In this document: positions 11,463-21,872 of the stretch, piece by piece
Layout of the letters: the number at the start of each line of letters is the position of its first letter
Numbering within the stretch: the stretch's first letter is position 1
Assembly: GCA_963971535.1 (NCBI GenBank)
Contig: OZ020589.1
Location: forward strand, 92,155,682 to 92,219,681
Length of the DNA: 64,000 nt
Origin: Notolepis coatsorum
Lineage: Eukaryota > Chordata > Actinopteri > Aulopiformes > Paralepididae
Reading direction: 5' to 3'
Translations under genes and position numbers: made by a program
Notes under the pieces: model-generated
Seen by the model: the letters and a program-made list of their open reading frames with translations, nothing else
What the model was told of the DNA's origin: nothing
Databases searched by the model: none

Positions 11463-12061
11463 AGTCGAGGCAAAAACACATCAAAATATAAATGTTTTAT
11501 ATACCCTAAAAGATGATTTGATTAATGTATTTGTAGTATTTGTATTATTCAGCTATTAGTTATTATTTCCTGGGATGTGTGACAAATTTTATTCCTTCCC
11601 AGCACATAATTATCACTGACCCCCTAGAACATTTTCACGGACCCCCTGGAGGAACCAGAATTTCAAGATTTTCACTTAATTTTCACTCAGTTTGAAATTC
11701 CCAAGCCCAACAACGTTATTTAGTTGGTGAGACTTTAGTTATGTAGCCTACTTATATACAGTAGTCTACCGTGGCTATCTGAAGTGAATTACATGCCATG
11801 ATATAACCCACCTGTCATTCTCCCATATGTTCACACGCACAGCACCTACTGTCACAACTGTCATTCAACTGTCAATCAACTGACAAGTGCCTTCCAGATA
11901 ACAACCTCATTGTACTGTAAAATAACCTTAGATATTGATTAAGAATATACCACACAAGCAGGTAAGAAAGATTTTCCTTTCCGTTGTCCATATACGTTTT
12001 CCTATACAAATTATTCAACCTAGGCCTACATTAAAAAAATATATACCTGGCAGTACATCAG
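11463..12061. other. Academ-like interior, no ORF recognised
   Basis: AT-rich DNA between the Kolobok-like insertion and the degraded transposase gene. It may be the 5' UTR or promoter of the outer transposon. No coding signal seen. Confidence 0.35.
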
Positions 12062-13799
12062 GTCCATTCGTGAAGGCAACTTCCAGCTGTATGTGGAATC
12101 CCTGACACAGAGCATGCCCTGGATGTTCGCCCTTGATCACACACTACAGCAGATGGCTTCCCGTACACATCCGTGACATCAAGTCAAGTCAAGAGTTTTA
12201 TTTGTCACGGCATACAAGTATACAATGAAATGCGGGTGGTCTTGCCCGCAACGATGTGCAATACAGTAGTACAACATATAATAGAATCCAATAGACAACA
12301 TTGTGCAATGACATGATGACACTTGCGAAAAGACACCCAGATGTCCTAGCAGAATTCAGGTCTGGAAATGTTGTGGTGCACAAAACCAGCAACACGTTTT
12401 CTGCCATGGCACTTGACCAGTGCCATGAACAAAACAATGCCATGGTCAAAGGTTCTGGTGGGGCTATTGGACTGACTGGCAATCCCGGAGCACTCAAGAC
12501 GCTGGATGATAGCAGGGCCAGAAATCGCTAGGATCACTAAAGAGTTTGAAGAACAAGCAACAAAGCAACAGCGACAGATCTTCTAGTCATTGACACAAGA
12601 GACATCATGGATACCAAAGTAGCCGACACTGAGAAGGATCAAGACCCTTGGTAAGGAGCAGTACACCGAGTTTGTGACACAAAGGCTGGAAAAGTGTACA
12701 ACACCTCTCACACAAACACTTCCAAAGAACAAGTTGCCACTGTTCAGTAGGCCACCTGTCAAAAGAGAAGGCACAACTTGCAGCACTGAAAAGTGGCTGT
12801 GGACTTTTTTCAAGGCTGTACATCTTGTGCCAAACACGAGATGGAGACATCAACCATTTCCTTTCACATGAAAACCAGGCAGCACCCCCAGCTCTATCAA
12901 TTGGAGGAAAACTTCGGTTTGGGGTTAAAGCAGATCTACTTCGCTGCCTGGACTCAAATCTGCTGGAAAACAAGAGTGTCCCTGAGTCTGATGCAGTGAT
13001 TCTAGATGATGCAGCTGTAGTTCCATACACCATTCCAGGAGTATGGTGAAACAGTGTTTGCACCATGCATCTCTGCTCAACTAGAGGTAAGCGCCCATGT
13101 TGACCTTGTCTGGGATGTATACCTGTCTGCCAGCCTGAAATCCTCCACAAGACAGAAGAGGGGAAAAGGTACAAGGAAAAGAGTGACTCCCCTCACTGTG
13201 ATGCCCAATAACTGGAAAGACTTCCTTCGGTGTGATGAAAACAAAACAGAGTTGTTTTCCTTCCTGACACAAGAAGCCGTACATCTGCCTCTACCACAGG
13301 GCAAGGAACTGTACGCAACAGATGGAACTGGAGTCCTCTGCTTTCCTGCTGACTCATGTGTGGCAGGAGGAGGCTGACACTCTGCTTCTTCTGCATGTGG
13401 CAGATGCTGTGCAGAAGGGTTGTAGGAAAGTGACCATACGCACCGTTGACATGTGGTGTTTTTTTTTTTTAACAGCTCTTCTCCCAGAAGTCCAGGACAT
13501 TAGAGAACATCCCTCCAACCCAGGCAGCCCTCATACAGCACATCAAGCGGACTTGCTATCAGGCCAACATTTGGAACCAGTCACTGGTCCTGGATCCAGA
13601 GATGCCAGAGCCATCTGCCTGGGGCTGGACAAAAGAAACAACTGGGTGGCAGCCACTCTGGACCACTCTCCCTGAAGCAGCAAAGTCTTGCCATGAGCTG
13701 ATCCGCTGCACCTGCCAGAAAGGGTGCACTGGACGGTGCTACTGTGTCAAAGCTGCACTTAAGTGTACAGATCTCTGTTTCTGTTCTGGGGACTGTTAA
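12062..13799 (+). pseudogene. Degraded Academ-like transposase (XPG-like plus Cys-rich tail)
   Basis: Pieces of one protein appear in order across three frames: HYSRWLPVHIRDM at 12144-12180 (continuing at 12310 after a LINE tail insertion), VVVHKTSNTFSAMALDQCHEQNNAMVKG at 12367-12453, LPLFSRPPVKRE, PPALSIGGKLRFG, RSKRGKG-like SSTRQKRGKGTRKR, an EEADTLLLLHVADAV plus VTIRTVD motif at 13365-13450, and a C-terminus WGWTKETTGWQPLWTTLPEA followed by a cluster CTCQKGCTGRCYC...CFCSGDC ending at 13797. The aspartate-rich nuclease core expected right after TIRTVD is gone: a poly-T run joins VD directly to the C-terminal third. Stops and frameshifts are frequent. I know this protein style from many uncharacterised fish and cnidarian proteins. 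The Academ assignment is from memory of its XPG and Cys8 features. Confidence 0.6.
12180..12308 (-). mobile_element. LINE 3' tail inserted in the transposase gene
   Basis: 'caagtcaagtcaagagttttatttgtca' is a LINE 3' terminus in antisense with a short tandem tail. It is bounded by the duplication 'tgacat' at 12174-12179 and 12309-12314. Removing it restores the frame ...VHIRDM-MTLAKRHPDV, which proves it came after the host gene was in place. Confidence 0.8.
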
Positions 13800-14082
13800 G
13801 ATTTTAGATCTTTAGTTCTCTGCTTCTCCGTCCCTTGATGGTTTTTGTTTTGTAAAGCGACCTTATGACCAATGAAAGGTTATGTATAAATCAGTTAAAA
13901 AATAAAAACATATTAAAAAGTTAAATAATAAATTAGTTTAAATAACTTATGATAATTATTATTATTATTTATTGCCATTATTGTTGTTATAATCATTAAC
14001 ATCATTATTACTGTTATTATTTTGGAAATAAACTACCTTTTTGCACTGTTTACCTCCCTTTGTCTGCATAATTTGACCTCCA
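13800..14082. other. AT-rich spacer with (att)n
   Basis: Post-stop DNA of the Academ-like element, with 'taatta/attatt' low-complexity runs at about 13915-14030 and a possible 'aataaa' signal near 13901. No gene seen. Confidence 0.5.
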
Positions 14083-14177
14083 CATTGATCTAAATGCATT
14101 TTCTTGAATGCTATTGGTCTCAAAGCTATCACCAACAGAATGGGCACCCTGAAGTTGGTAGGAAATGATACCTTAAG
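14083..14177. repeat. Right TIR of the Academ-like element, inner part
   Basis: Reverse complement of about 9785-9880. It is broken at TTAAG (14173-14177) by the BEL insertion and continues at 23276. Confidence 0.9.
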
Positions 14178-15577
14178 TGTTCTGAAGGATCAGATTAAAC
14201 CGAATATATATATTTATATATATATATTTAATTGTATTTGTATATCCCCTGATATCCCTTGTATATTCCTTGTACAATATGCATTGAATATCCCTTCTAG
14301 TCTACTGAACATCCCATAATAGTCTCCATTCTACCATTGGACGAGACCTTGGTGCCAGGTCGCCATACCCCTCAGACCAAGTTCAATCGTACCGCTCAAC
14401 ATGTATGGGCAAGTCCTAGTTCCGCGTAGGAATATGTCTACCGCACCACTAATGGTACTATTTGTTCATAGTGCGTATATATACTGCGCTATTAAACTAG
14501 AACTTTCTTTTAGTCCAGTTCCTTACCCTCCAACAGAGTGACAGACGCAAAAGCCTCCCCGCGAACCACGTGTGGGCAGTAAGGCCAATTCGGCCCAGTA
14601 TCGGCATTGAGACATCGTGTATATTAATATTTGAATAGTCATATTTGGCACTATATCGTCGAGTTGGACGTATTCTATTAAGCTAATAATAGTCTATTCA
14701 TATATAGTGCCTCGTGCGGTAAGAGTTCTATAGTAATCAGCACCCCCATCGTTTCGGGCATCAGCTGGACGCTTATCCAGGGTGGTTGACCCCACGTAAA
14801 GCTGCACCCGAGGAGCTCCAGGCCAAAGAGCGAGTGGACCTGTATATTGGATTATTCTACCGACGACGGCTAGCCTTCCCCGGCTTGGATTATGCTTTGA
14901 GTACTTTGATTATTCTATGGATAAAGGCCAACACTGCGGTGTGTTGGAAATACCCCCCCCGGAGAGGACGACAGGTGAGACGGCGCTCTGCACAGTGAGG
15001 TCGCCTCACGTCTCTCCGTCGTGGACCGGAGGACGCCGGCCACAGAGGGTCCAACTGCATTCATCTGTGGATCGAGGATCGTTGGGCACCGTGTCGCACA
15101 ACTGTGGACTCTCCCAAGATACCCTCGGCCAGACGGGATCCAGCCAGTGACTCTCTAACCCCCCCCCCCCTCCAGCTGTCCTACAAGCAGTCGGAACCTT
15201 CCCCTAGTGTATCCAGCTATATAATCATTCAAGTATCATCGCTATTGTTCCCTAAATATTCCAGGTTGTATATTTGCTTCCTGCGCAATCAGAGATTGGA
15301 CATTCGATATTGATCTACCTACGAATACTCATTTGCCATAAAAGTGCATACTATTTCAAATCATAAATGTAATTAAGTGATCGTTGTACATACCTTTTGC
15401 TATGTATTAAAACTCAAACTTTCGATTTGGTACATTTGTGTTGGATCCGTTTATCAGGTGGGAGTGTTCAACATATTCATACCTAGTACTGGGTGGCCAG
15501 AGTCTAAAGTACAAGAGGTAGTGGTAGTAAGTATCATATCTAACCATACAGTCAGGGAATTGTACCCCTCAGTTACA
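14178..15577 (+). repeat. 5' LTR of the BEL element
   Basis: Begins TGTTCTGAAGGATCAG and ends ...CTCAGTTACA (TG...CA). Compared with the 3' LTR I see one substitution (C at 14713, T at 22408) and a poly-C of 12 versus 15. It carries a TATA-like 'tatatata' at 14476-14483 and several AT-rich motifs. Confidence 0.97.
14476..14483 (+). promoter_or_regulatory. Candidate TATA box in the 5' LTR
   Basis: 'gtgcgtatatatactgcgc' sits about 300 bp into the LTR and is the best TATA-like sequence there. The identical motif occurs in the 3' LTR at 22171-22178. Inference from sequence only. Confidence 0.4.
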
Positions 15578-15579
15578 AT

Positions 15580-15596
15580 TGGTCCTTCGAGCCGGA
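15580..15596 (+). promoter_or_regulatory. Primer-binding site, tRNA-Tyr type
   Basis: TGGTCCTTCGAGCCGGA begins two bases after the LTR. Its complement ends ...CGAAGGACCA, which matches the acceptor and T-arm side of vertebrate tRNA-Tyr as I know it. It would prime minus-strand DNA synthesis. Confidence 0.8.
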
Positions 15597-15621
15597 GGGT
15601 AATCAGTGTAATATTAATATA

Positions 15622-18600
15622 GTGTTATTAATATTAAAATGGCCTATGATGAACACTCCACGAAACGATCCTCCTAACCAACAACGCCCGCGGCGCAAAC
15701 GACAGCTCCCTCAGTACCTAGAGGCTTACGCTGTCAGTCAACAACCTAGTCTTCTACCAACAGTAAACGCGGTAAAACTAGAAAGTAAAATTATGTCTAA
15801 CCCTAACGACCAGGCTACCCCAACCATAGAGGCCCCTATGGGTTCTAATGTAACTGACCAAGCTCACGGTGGGGACCAGGGGGAACCAGACATGACTTTA
15901 CACCCCGCCAATACCGAAGAAGTAGTCCCCGACGAGTCCCGGGAGGAAGACAACACTACCGAGAGAGAACTCGGCACGGAAGAAGATGAGGAGAGCACCG
16001 TGGAGATAGAGCTCCAAGACTCCGCACGGAGTACCCCAAGGGACGGCTCCCCTATACAACCGTCTTCTCCCAGCGAGGCAGAGAGGACACTACAGCAGGC
16101 ATTCCTCGTCAGCCTGAAAGCCTCTACTGAACGCGATAGACTCCAGGGTGAACGCGATCGATTGCAGATACAGCAACGGAGCGAAGAAGAGCACATACGC
16201 CTGGAAATAAGACGCATTCAGATGGAAGAGAATATGGCAAGAGACCGGGCCGACGCCCAGCGCGCCGCCACCGGTGCCCAGAGAGAATCGGATCTCACCA
16301 AGCGCGAAGCCGAGCGCGACAGAGCACAAGCGCAACTAATAGAACAGCTGATCAGAAGGACAACACCCCCTCCCTCCACCAGAGGCTCCAGGAACTCGTC
16401 TAGACATCACTCCAGGGCGGCATCCCCTAGCCGAGTAAGCGACCCTGAACTTGACCAACAGACGAGGTCTATACCCCCCGCAGACCCCCTTCCCCAACCG
16501 GTCCAAGCGAGACCCAGCCACCGGGAAGGAGCAGCATACACTGCGGAGAGGCTAAATCAGAGACTACAAGCCCTGGATGACCTAACGGAAGACGAAGAGG
16601 AAGAGGAGGAGAACCACGCCCGACGACAGCACAGTACTCTACCGGACCAGGAGGTCCAGTACAGCCCAGGCTATACCCCCGCGGAGCTGCGCTACAGACC
16701 CCCGACGCTATTCACGGGTGAGCACGATGCACGACCCGCACCGAGGAACAGCACCTGGACCAGCGGGCCATGGTACACAGCCGGTACCAGCCCACGCCAA
16801 GGAGCAGGAGGAGACTCGCCTAGGAGGCCTCTCCCCCAACGCTCGCCGATGTATCAACAATCCGCATCATACATTGGCACACCTATGGTACCAGACTTCA
16901 CCCAGGAGAACCGGGCCCAGTATACGGAGCTCCGCATGTGTCTGGAGACAATGTTGGTGGATGTCATTGATGAACGCCATAAATACGCGATACTACTGAA
17001 GCATTTAAAGGTACCCCGCGCGCACAACATAGCGCTCGCCTACGCCACTTCCACGACCCCATACACCGCAGCGCTGGTAGCGTTGGACCAGAGATATGGA
17101 CGTATATGGGATTACGTGATCCAGGAGATCAGGCACATCGACCGCCTACCCCCAGCAACAGACAATCGAGCACTGGACGACCTGTCCATCAGAGTGCAGT
17201 CCCTGGTAGGGATGCTGGGAGCGCAGAGGGAAAAGGGTAGGCATGAACTATACGCCAACTCAAATGTAGAGAGGATCTTGGAGAAGCTACCGCCCGCCCG
17301 ACAGGATCGCTTTAGGCGGCAGAGAGACCACCGAGACCCTAATGGCCCCGAACCGAACCTCCTCGATCTAGCCGACTTCCTGGCGAGAGAAGTCAGCAGC
17401 TTACGGCTAGATACATTCGGACGGCGCACCCCTGGCTCCAGAGAAGGAACCAGGAGACTAAATGATGGAAGAAGATCGGTGACTGTCATGCACCAATCGG
17501 AGTCAGTGCCAAGCAGTAGGAGCCACAGTACCCCCTCAAGAAAGGAGAAGTGGAAGATAGTGTGCCCCTACTGTGAGAAAGAACACTGGCTGTCACAATG
17601 TGACTCATTCCCCAAGATGAATGCGGAGGAAGCGAGTCAATGGATAAAGTCCAACAGACGCTGTTTTCGCTGTGCGCGATCACACATGGCAGCCGAATGC
17701 CGCTTAAAGAAAAAGTGCAGTCGGTGCGATGGAGCCCATCTGGACATACTCCACGACAGTAACAGACGGCGGCCTCCACCCGCACCATCAAGCAGCAAAG
17801 CAAGCGTCATGTACATCGACCCCGCCAGCAGCAGCGGAGCCAGAGTGCTCTTAAAGGTAGTCCGTGTGACATTGAGCTACCAGAATAAAGTCATGGACAC
17901 TTACGCCGTCCTTGATGATGGGTCAGAGAAGACCCTTCTGCTCGCGTCCGCTGCGGCCCAGCTAGGGCTGCGGGGGAGCGAAAACCAAATGACAATTCGG
18001 ACAATAAGAAGAGATTTGAAAACGATAAAGGGCGAGAATGTCTCATTCTCTATCGCAGCAAGCAGCCAGCCCGAGCGACGGTACAGGATTACAGACGCTT
18101 TCACCAGCCAAGAAATAGGACTGTCGCGGTACACATACCCCGTAGCCAAGCTGATGGAGAAATATGTACATCTACGCAAGCTACCGATCCCACTCATAGA
18201 CGGTGCTACCCCGACACTGTTGATAGGCTCCGACCATGCAGACCTCATTGTCCCGATAGACCGGGTTCATACCGGACCCAGAGGCTGTCCTGCAGCAGTC
18301 GAGACCCGCCTAGGATGGACTCTCCAAGGCCCACTCGCCAAATCTCTCAACCGAACCACAGCCACTAGCTGTCTCCACTCCCGAGTCACAGAGGGAGACA
18401 CCGCACTCCTGCAGCATGTAGAGAGGCTATGGACCTTAGAACAAATGCCCTTTAAGAACGAAAAGAAAGACATTCGCTCTAAAGACGACATCTACGCCAT
18501 TAACCTCCTCGAGACGGGAACAAAGAGAGTCCCAGTCAGCGGCGTGTTGAGATACGCCACGCCACTCCTGCGGTGGGAAGGGATGCCTACCTTTCACGCA

Positions 18601-21600
18601 AAGAAAGACGCCACAGAGCGGTACCTACTAAACACAGAGCGGCGCTTAGCCAAGGACCCCGCCCAAGAAAGTGTATACCGCGCTGAGATTGAGAAGCTCA
18701 TCACAGCGGGACACGTCACAAAGATTGACATTAAAGAGGCCGACCAGACGACTGAATCGTGGTACGTGCCCCACCACAAGGTTCATCACAACGGCAAAGA
18801 CCGCATCGTGTTTAACTGCAGCTACCAGATCGGATCCCAAAATCTGAATAAAGAGCTATTGCCCGGTCCTACACTCGGCCCCTCCCTACTAGGCGTACTA
18901 CTCCGCTTCCGCCAGGACAAGGTGGCTATCAGCGGGGATATCAAAGGGATGTTCCTGCAGGTGAGATTAGTAGAGGAGGACAAGCCCCTGTTGCGGTTCC
19001 TATGGAGAGAGAGGCCAGGAGATGAGCACCCAGCCATCTACCAATGGGAAGTCCTCCCTTTCGGAACTACATGCAGCCCATGCTGTGCTACATTTGCACT
19101 ACAGAGACATGTCGCAGAGGACCCAGCAGCGGACGAAGAGGTCCGACACAGTGTGAAGAACAGCTTCTACGTAGATAACTGTCTACAAAGCGTTTCGACC
19201 CAGGAAGAAGCCGAGGCTCTCCTACTTAAACTCTGCGCCTCTCTGATCAAAGGCGGCTTTGATCTCAGGCAGTGGGCCAGCAGCGATCCGCACGTACTGC
19301 GCAGCCTCTCCTCCGAGGACAAGGCAGCGAGCAGCGAGACCTGGATGGCCACAATCCCAGGAGAAGCCCAAGAGATGACACTAGGACTAGTGTGGCGCTT
19401 CAAAACAGATTCGCTCCACTATAGACACAAACCCCTGACCACGGAGCAGGGAAGGTCGACGGCAATACCGACCACCAGACGGAGTGTGTACAGAACACTC
19501 GCCCGACAATATGACCCGTTAGGATGTATACTACCGTACACCACCAGGGCAAAGATGATTGTACGAGCATTGTGGGACAAGGACCAGGGCTGGGACGACC
19601 CCATTCCCGCACACCTTGCATCCACCTGGAGAGAGTGGGAGATGGAACTCCACTCACTCCCAGGCGTTAATATACGCCGAAGCTACTTCCCACCCACGGT
19701 GAGGCCAGAGACATGTAAAATGGATATACACGTCTTCAGTGACGCCTCCGAGGTCGCCTACGGATCAGTAGCCTACTTGCGGGCCCAAGAAGAGGGGGGA
19801 GAGATCTACACAGCATTCATCCTCGCCCGCTCGAGAATAGCCCCACGCAAGCAACAGTCTATCCCACGTCTAGAGCTCTGCGCAGCCCTCGCAGGAGCGC
19901 ATCTAGCCACGCTCATCCAACGTGAGCTCACCATTCCGGTGCATAGAACAATCCTGTGGTCAGATTCCACGACAGTACTCGCCTGGATCAAATCGGATTC
20001 ATGCAAATACAAAGTCTTCGTGGGAGTCAGAGTCACTGAGATTCAAGAGTTAACCGGAGAGTTAACCGGAGAAGCAAACTGGCGCTATGTTGATACAAAA
20101 CACAACCCAGCTGACGTCATCACCCGGGGAATGTCCCTAGATGACTTAACCCGTCGTAACATCTACAGTGACGGACCAGCATTCCTCAAGCTCCCGGAAG
20201 GAGATTGGCCCACGCCCACCCCGAGGGAAGCAAGTGACGAGGAGGCTGAGAATAAGAAACCTATGTTCTGTGGATTGAGCACTGTTGTCTCCGCAGACCC
20301 CAACATAGACGATTGCATTACCATAGAGAGTGCGCAGCAACGGACATTCCTGCGGCACCACCCAGAGATTCAGTCCCCCGCTGATATGTCAGCAGCTGAC
20401 TACGAGGAAGCAGAACTGCTTCTACTGCAACGAGCCCAGAGAGACTCGTTCCCCGATGAACTAGACTGTCTACAGGGAGGAAAGCCTGTCCCATCAGACA
20501 GCAGATTGATTCATCTGGCCCCCGAGAGTGACACACATACCCTCATCAGAGTGGGTGGTCGCCTGCGGAGAGCCCCCAATTTACCGGATGACATTAAGTA
20601 CCCGATCGTATTGAACAGCCGACACAAGGTCACAGAGCTGATTATAAAGAAATACGACGAGGATGTACACCACGCAGGAGCAGAGAGAGTCTTCGCGGAG
20701 ATCAGACGTCGTTACTGGATACTTCAAGGAAGAGAGGCGGTGCGACGCTTCCAGCGAACCTGTCTAGACTGCCGAAAGTGGCGCGCGCAGCCCAGCATAC
20801 CACGGATGGCTGACCTACCTCCATGTCGCCTCCGACTCGGCGACAAGCCATTCCACTCAACAGGCATGGACTGTTTTGGCCCGCTGCACATAAAGAAAGG
20901 AAGAGGCACCGAGAAGCGGTGGGGTATTGTATTCAAATGCATGACCACCAGAGCGATACATATCGAGCTCCTTCCGACCATGAGCACAGACTCATTCCTT
21001 ATGGCCTTCCGAAGATTCACATCACGGAAAGGAAAACCGTCTACATTATTGTCCGATCACGGGACAAACTTCAAAGGCGGAGAAAGAGAGCTGAGGGAGA
21101 GCTTCCAAGCTATGGGCCCAGAACTTAAGACCCACCTCGCTCCAGCCCAGATTGACTTCCAATTCAACCCCCCAAACGCACCCCACTTCGGTGGAACTTG
21201 GGAACGAGAAGTACGTTCTATAAAGACAGCCCTGTACGCAGTACTTGGGGCCCAGACTGTGGCGGAAGAAGTCCTAATGACAGTCCTCACGGAGATTGAG
21301 GGAGTATTGAACTCAAAGCCCCTCGGTTACGTCTCCAGTGAGGTAGCAGATGTCGACCCAGTCACCCCCAACACCCTCCTGATGGGGCGGCTAGATCCCG
21401 CGTTACCCCAGACAATGTACCGGCCTGAAGAAGCGAACGGCCGACGAATGTGGAGGTACAGCCAAGTATTAGCCGACAAGTTTTGGAGCAGTTTCCTACT
21501 GCACTACCTACCGTCTCTACAGACCCGCCAGAAGTGGGTAAAAGAGAGAGACAATTTGACGGAAGGAACAGTCGTCATGATTATTGACCAGTCACTACCC

Positions 21601-21777
21601 AGAGCTATGTGGCCGGCTGGCCGCGTAAGCAAAGTGATCACCGGTGCCGATGGCAAGGTCCGAGCAGCTGAAGTACTCGTCCAAGGGCGCACTTACACCC
21701 GTCCTGTGGCGAGGCTCATAGAACTGCCCCGACTCCCAGACACAATCGATGATGACCATGACCCTATGACTTTGTGA
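15622..21777 (+). CDS. BEL/Pao gag-pol polyprotein, 2051 residues
   Basis: Encodes every protein the retrotransposon needs for particle formation, reverse transcription and integration. Order: acidic N-terminus; a highly charged coiled-coil stretch at about 150-250 (repeated RDRLQ/AERDRAQAQ); gag core at about 430-600; zinc knuckles at about 649-710 (CPYCEKEHWLSQC, CFRCARSHMAAEC, CSRCDGAH); an aspartic protease of the DUF1758 type with LDDGSEKTLL at about 762; RT with ISGDIKGMFLQV at about 1104 and FYVDNCLQS at about 1182; RNase H with FSDASE at about 1371 and WSDSTTVLAW; integrase with an HHCC zinc part (HHAGAERVF...CLDC) and DDE residues at about D1750, D1812 and E1861; and a C-terminal DUF5641-like region. 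The frame is uninterrupted. In-frame ATGs at 15646 and 15649 are alternative starts. A 12-bp tandem duplication encodes ELTGELTG at about 1476. Confidence 0.96.
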   Translation: MLLILKWPMMNTPRNDPPNQQRPRRKRQLPQYLEAYAVSQQPSLLPTVNAVKLESKIMSNPNDQATPTIEAPMGSNVTDQAHGGDQGEPDMTLHPANTEEVVPDESREEDNTTERELGTEEDEESTVEIELQDSARSTPRDGSPIQPSSPSEAERTLQQAFLVSLKASTERDRLQGERDRLQIQQRSEEEHIRLEIRRIQMEENMARDRADAQRAATGAQRESDLTKREAERDRAQAQLIEQLIRRTTPPPSTRGSRNSSRHHSRAASPSRVSDPELDQQTRSIPPADPLPQPVQARPSHREGAAYTAERLNQRLQALDDLTEDEEEEEENHARRQHSTLPDQEVQYSPGYTPAELRYRPPTLFTGEHDARPAPRNSTWTSGPWYTAGTSPRQGAGGDSPRRPLPQRSPMYQQSASYIGTPMVPDFTQENRAQYTELRMCLETMLVDVIDERHKYAILLKHLKVPRAHNIALAYATSTTPYTAALVALDQRYGRIWDYVIQEIRHIDRLPPATDNRALDDLSIRVQSLVGMLGAQREKGRHELYANSNVERILEKLPPARQDRFRRQRDHRDPNGPEPNLLDLADFLAREVSSLRLDTFGRRTPGSREGTRRLNDGRRSVTVMHQSESVPSSRSHSTPSRKEKWKIVCPYCEKEHWLSQCDSFPKMNAEEASQWIKSNRRCFRCARSHMAAECRLKKKCSRCDGAHLDILHDSNRRRPPPAPSSSKASVMYIDPASSSGARVLLKVVRVTLSYQNKVMDTYAVLDDGSEKTLLLASAAAQLGLRGSENQMTIRTIRRDLKTIKGENVSFSIAASSQPERRYRITDAFTSQEIGLSRYTYPVAKLMEKYVHLRKLPIPLIDGATPTLLIGSDHADLIVPIDRVHTGPRGCPAAVETRLGWTLQGPLAKSLNRTTATSCLHSRVTEGDTALLQHVERLWTLEQMPFKNEKKDIRSKDDIYAINLLETGTKRVPVSGVLRYATPLLRWEGMPTFHAKKDATERYLLNTERRLAKDPAQESVYRAEIEKLITAGHVTKIDIKEADQTTESWYVPHHKVHHNGKDRIVFNCSYQIGSQNLNKELLPGPTLGPSLLGVLLRFRQDKVAISGDIKGMFLQVRLVEEDKPLLRFLWRERPGDEHPAIYQWEVLPFGTTCSPCCATFALQRHVAEDPAADEEVRHSVKNSFYVDNCLQSVSTQEEAEALLLKLCASLIKGGFDLRQWASSDPHVLRSLSSEDKAASSETWMATIPGEAQEMTLGLVWRFKTDSLHYRHKPLTTEQGRSTAIPTTRRSVYRTLARQYDPLGCILPYTTRAKMIVRALWDKDQGWDDPIPAHLASTWREWEMELHSLPGVNIRRSYFPPTVRPETCKMDIHVFSDASEVAYGSVAYLRAQEEGGEIYTAFILARSRIAPRKQQSIPRLELCAALAGAHLATLIQRELTIPVHRTILWSDSTTVLAWIKSDSCKYKVFVGVRVTEIQELTGELTGEANWRYVDTKHNPADVITRGMSLDDLTRRNIYSDGPAFLKLPEGDWPTPTPREASDEEAENKKPMFCGLSTVVSADPNIDDCITIESAQQRTFLRHHPEIQSPADMSAADYEEAELLLLQRAQRDSFPDELDCLQGGKPVPSDSRLIHLAPESDTHTLIRVGGRLRRAPNLPDDIKYPIVLNSRHKVTELIIKKYDEDVHHAGAERVFAEIRRRYWILQGREAVRRFQRTCLDCRKWRAQPSIPRMADLPPCRLRLGDKPFHSTGMDCFGPLHIKKGRGTEKRWGIVFKCMTTRAIHIELLPTMSTDSFLMAFRRFTSRKGKPSTLLSDHGTNFKGGERELRESFQAMGPELKTHLAPAQIDFQFNPPNAPHFGGTWEREVRSIKTALYAVLGAQTVAEEVLMTVLTEIEGVLNSKPLGYVSSEVADVDPVTPNTLLMGRLDPALPQTMYRPEEANGRRMWRYSQVLADKFWSSFLLHYLPSLQTRQKWVKERDNLTEGTVVMIIDQSLPRAMWPAGRVSKVITGADGKVRAAEVLVQGRTYTRPVARLIELPRLPDTIDDDHDPMTL

Positions 21778-21861
21778 GTTGACTGACCATTACAGCGAAC
21801 CCTTGAGTGGTAGACAGTGCGGTTAATCTGTCTCTGCTTAACTAATTAGGTTGGGACCAAT

Positions 21862-21872
21862 TAGGGGGCGGC
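21862..21872 (+). promoter_or_regulatory. Polypurine tract
   Basis: 'tagggggcggc' lies directly against the 3' LTR and is the expected site for plus-strand priming. It is short and interrupted by pyrimidines, as is common in this group. Confidence 0.7.

Noticed and set aside
14786-15622. Open frames in the LTR (repeated at 22481-23314)
   Set aside because: Short, identical in both LTRs, with no domain; LTRs are expected to be non-coding here.
15864-21692. Many open frames of 60-125 codons antisense to, or out of frame with, gag-pol
   Set aside because: Shadows of the 2051-codon frame; no recognisable motifs.
21778-21872. Envelope gene after pol
   Set aside because: Only 95 bp separate the stop codon from the 3' LTR.
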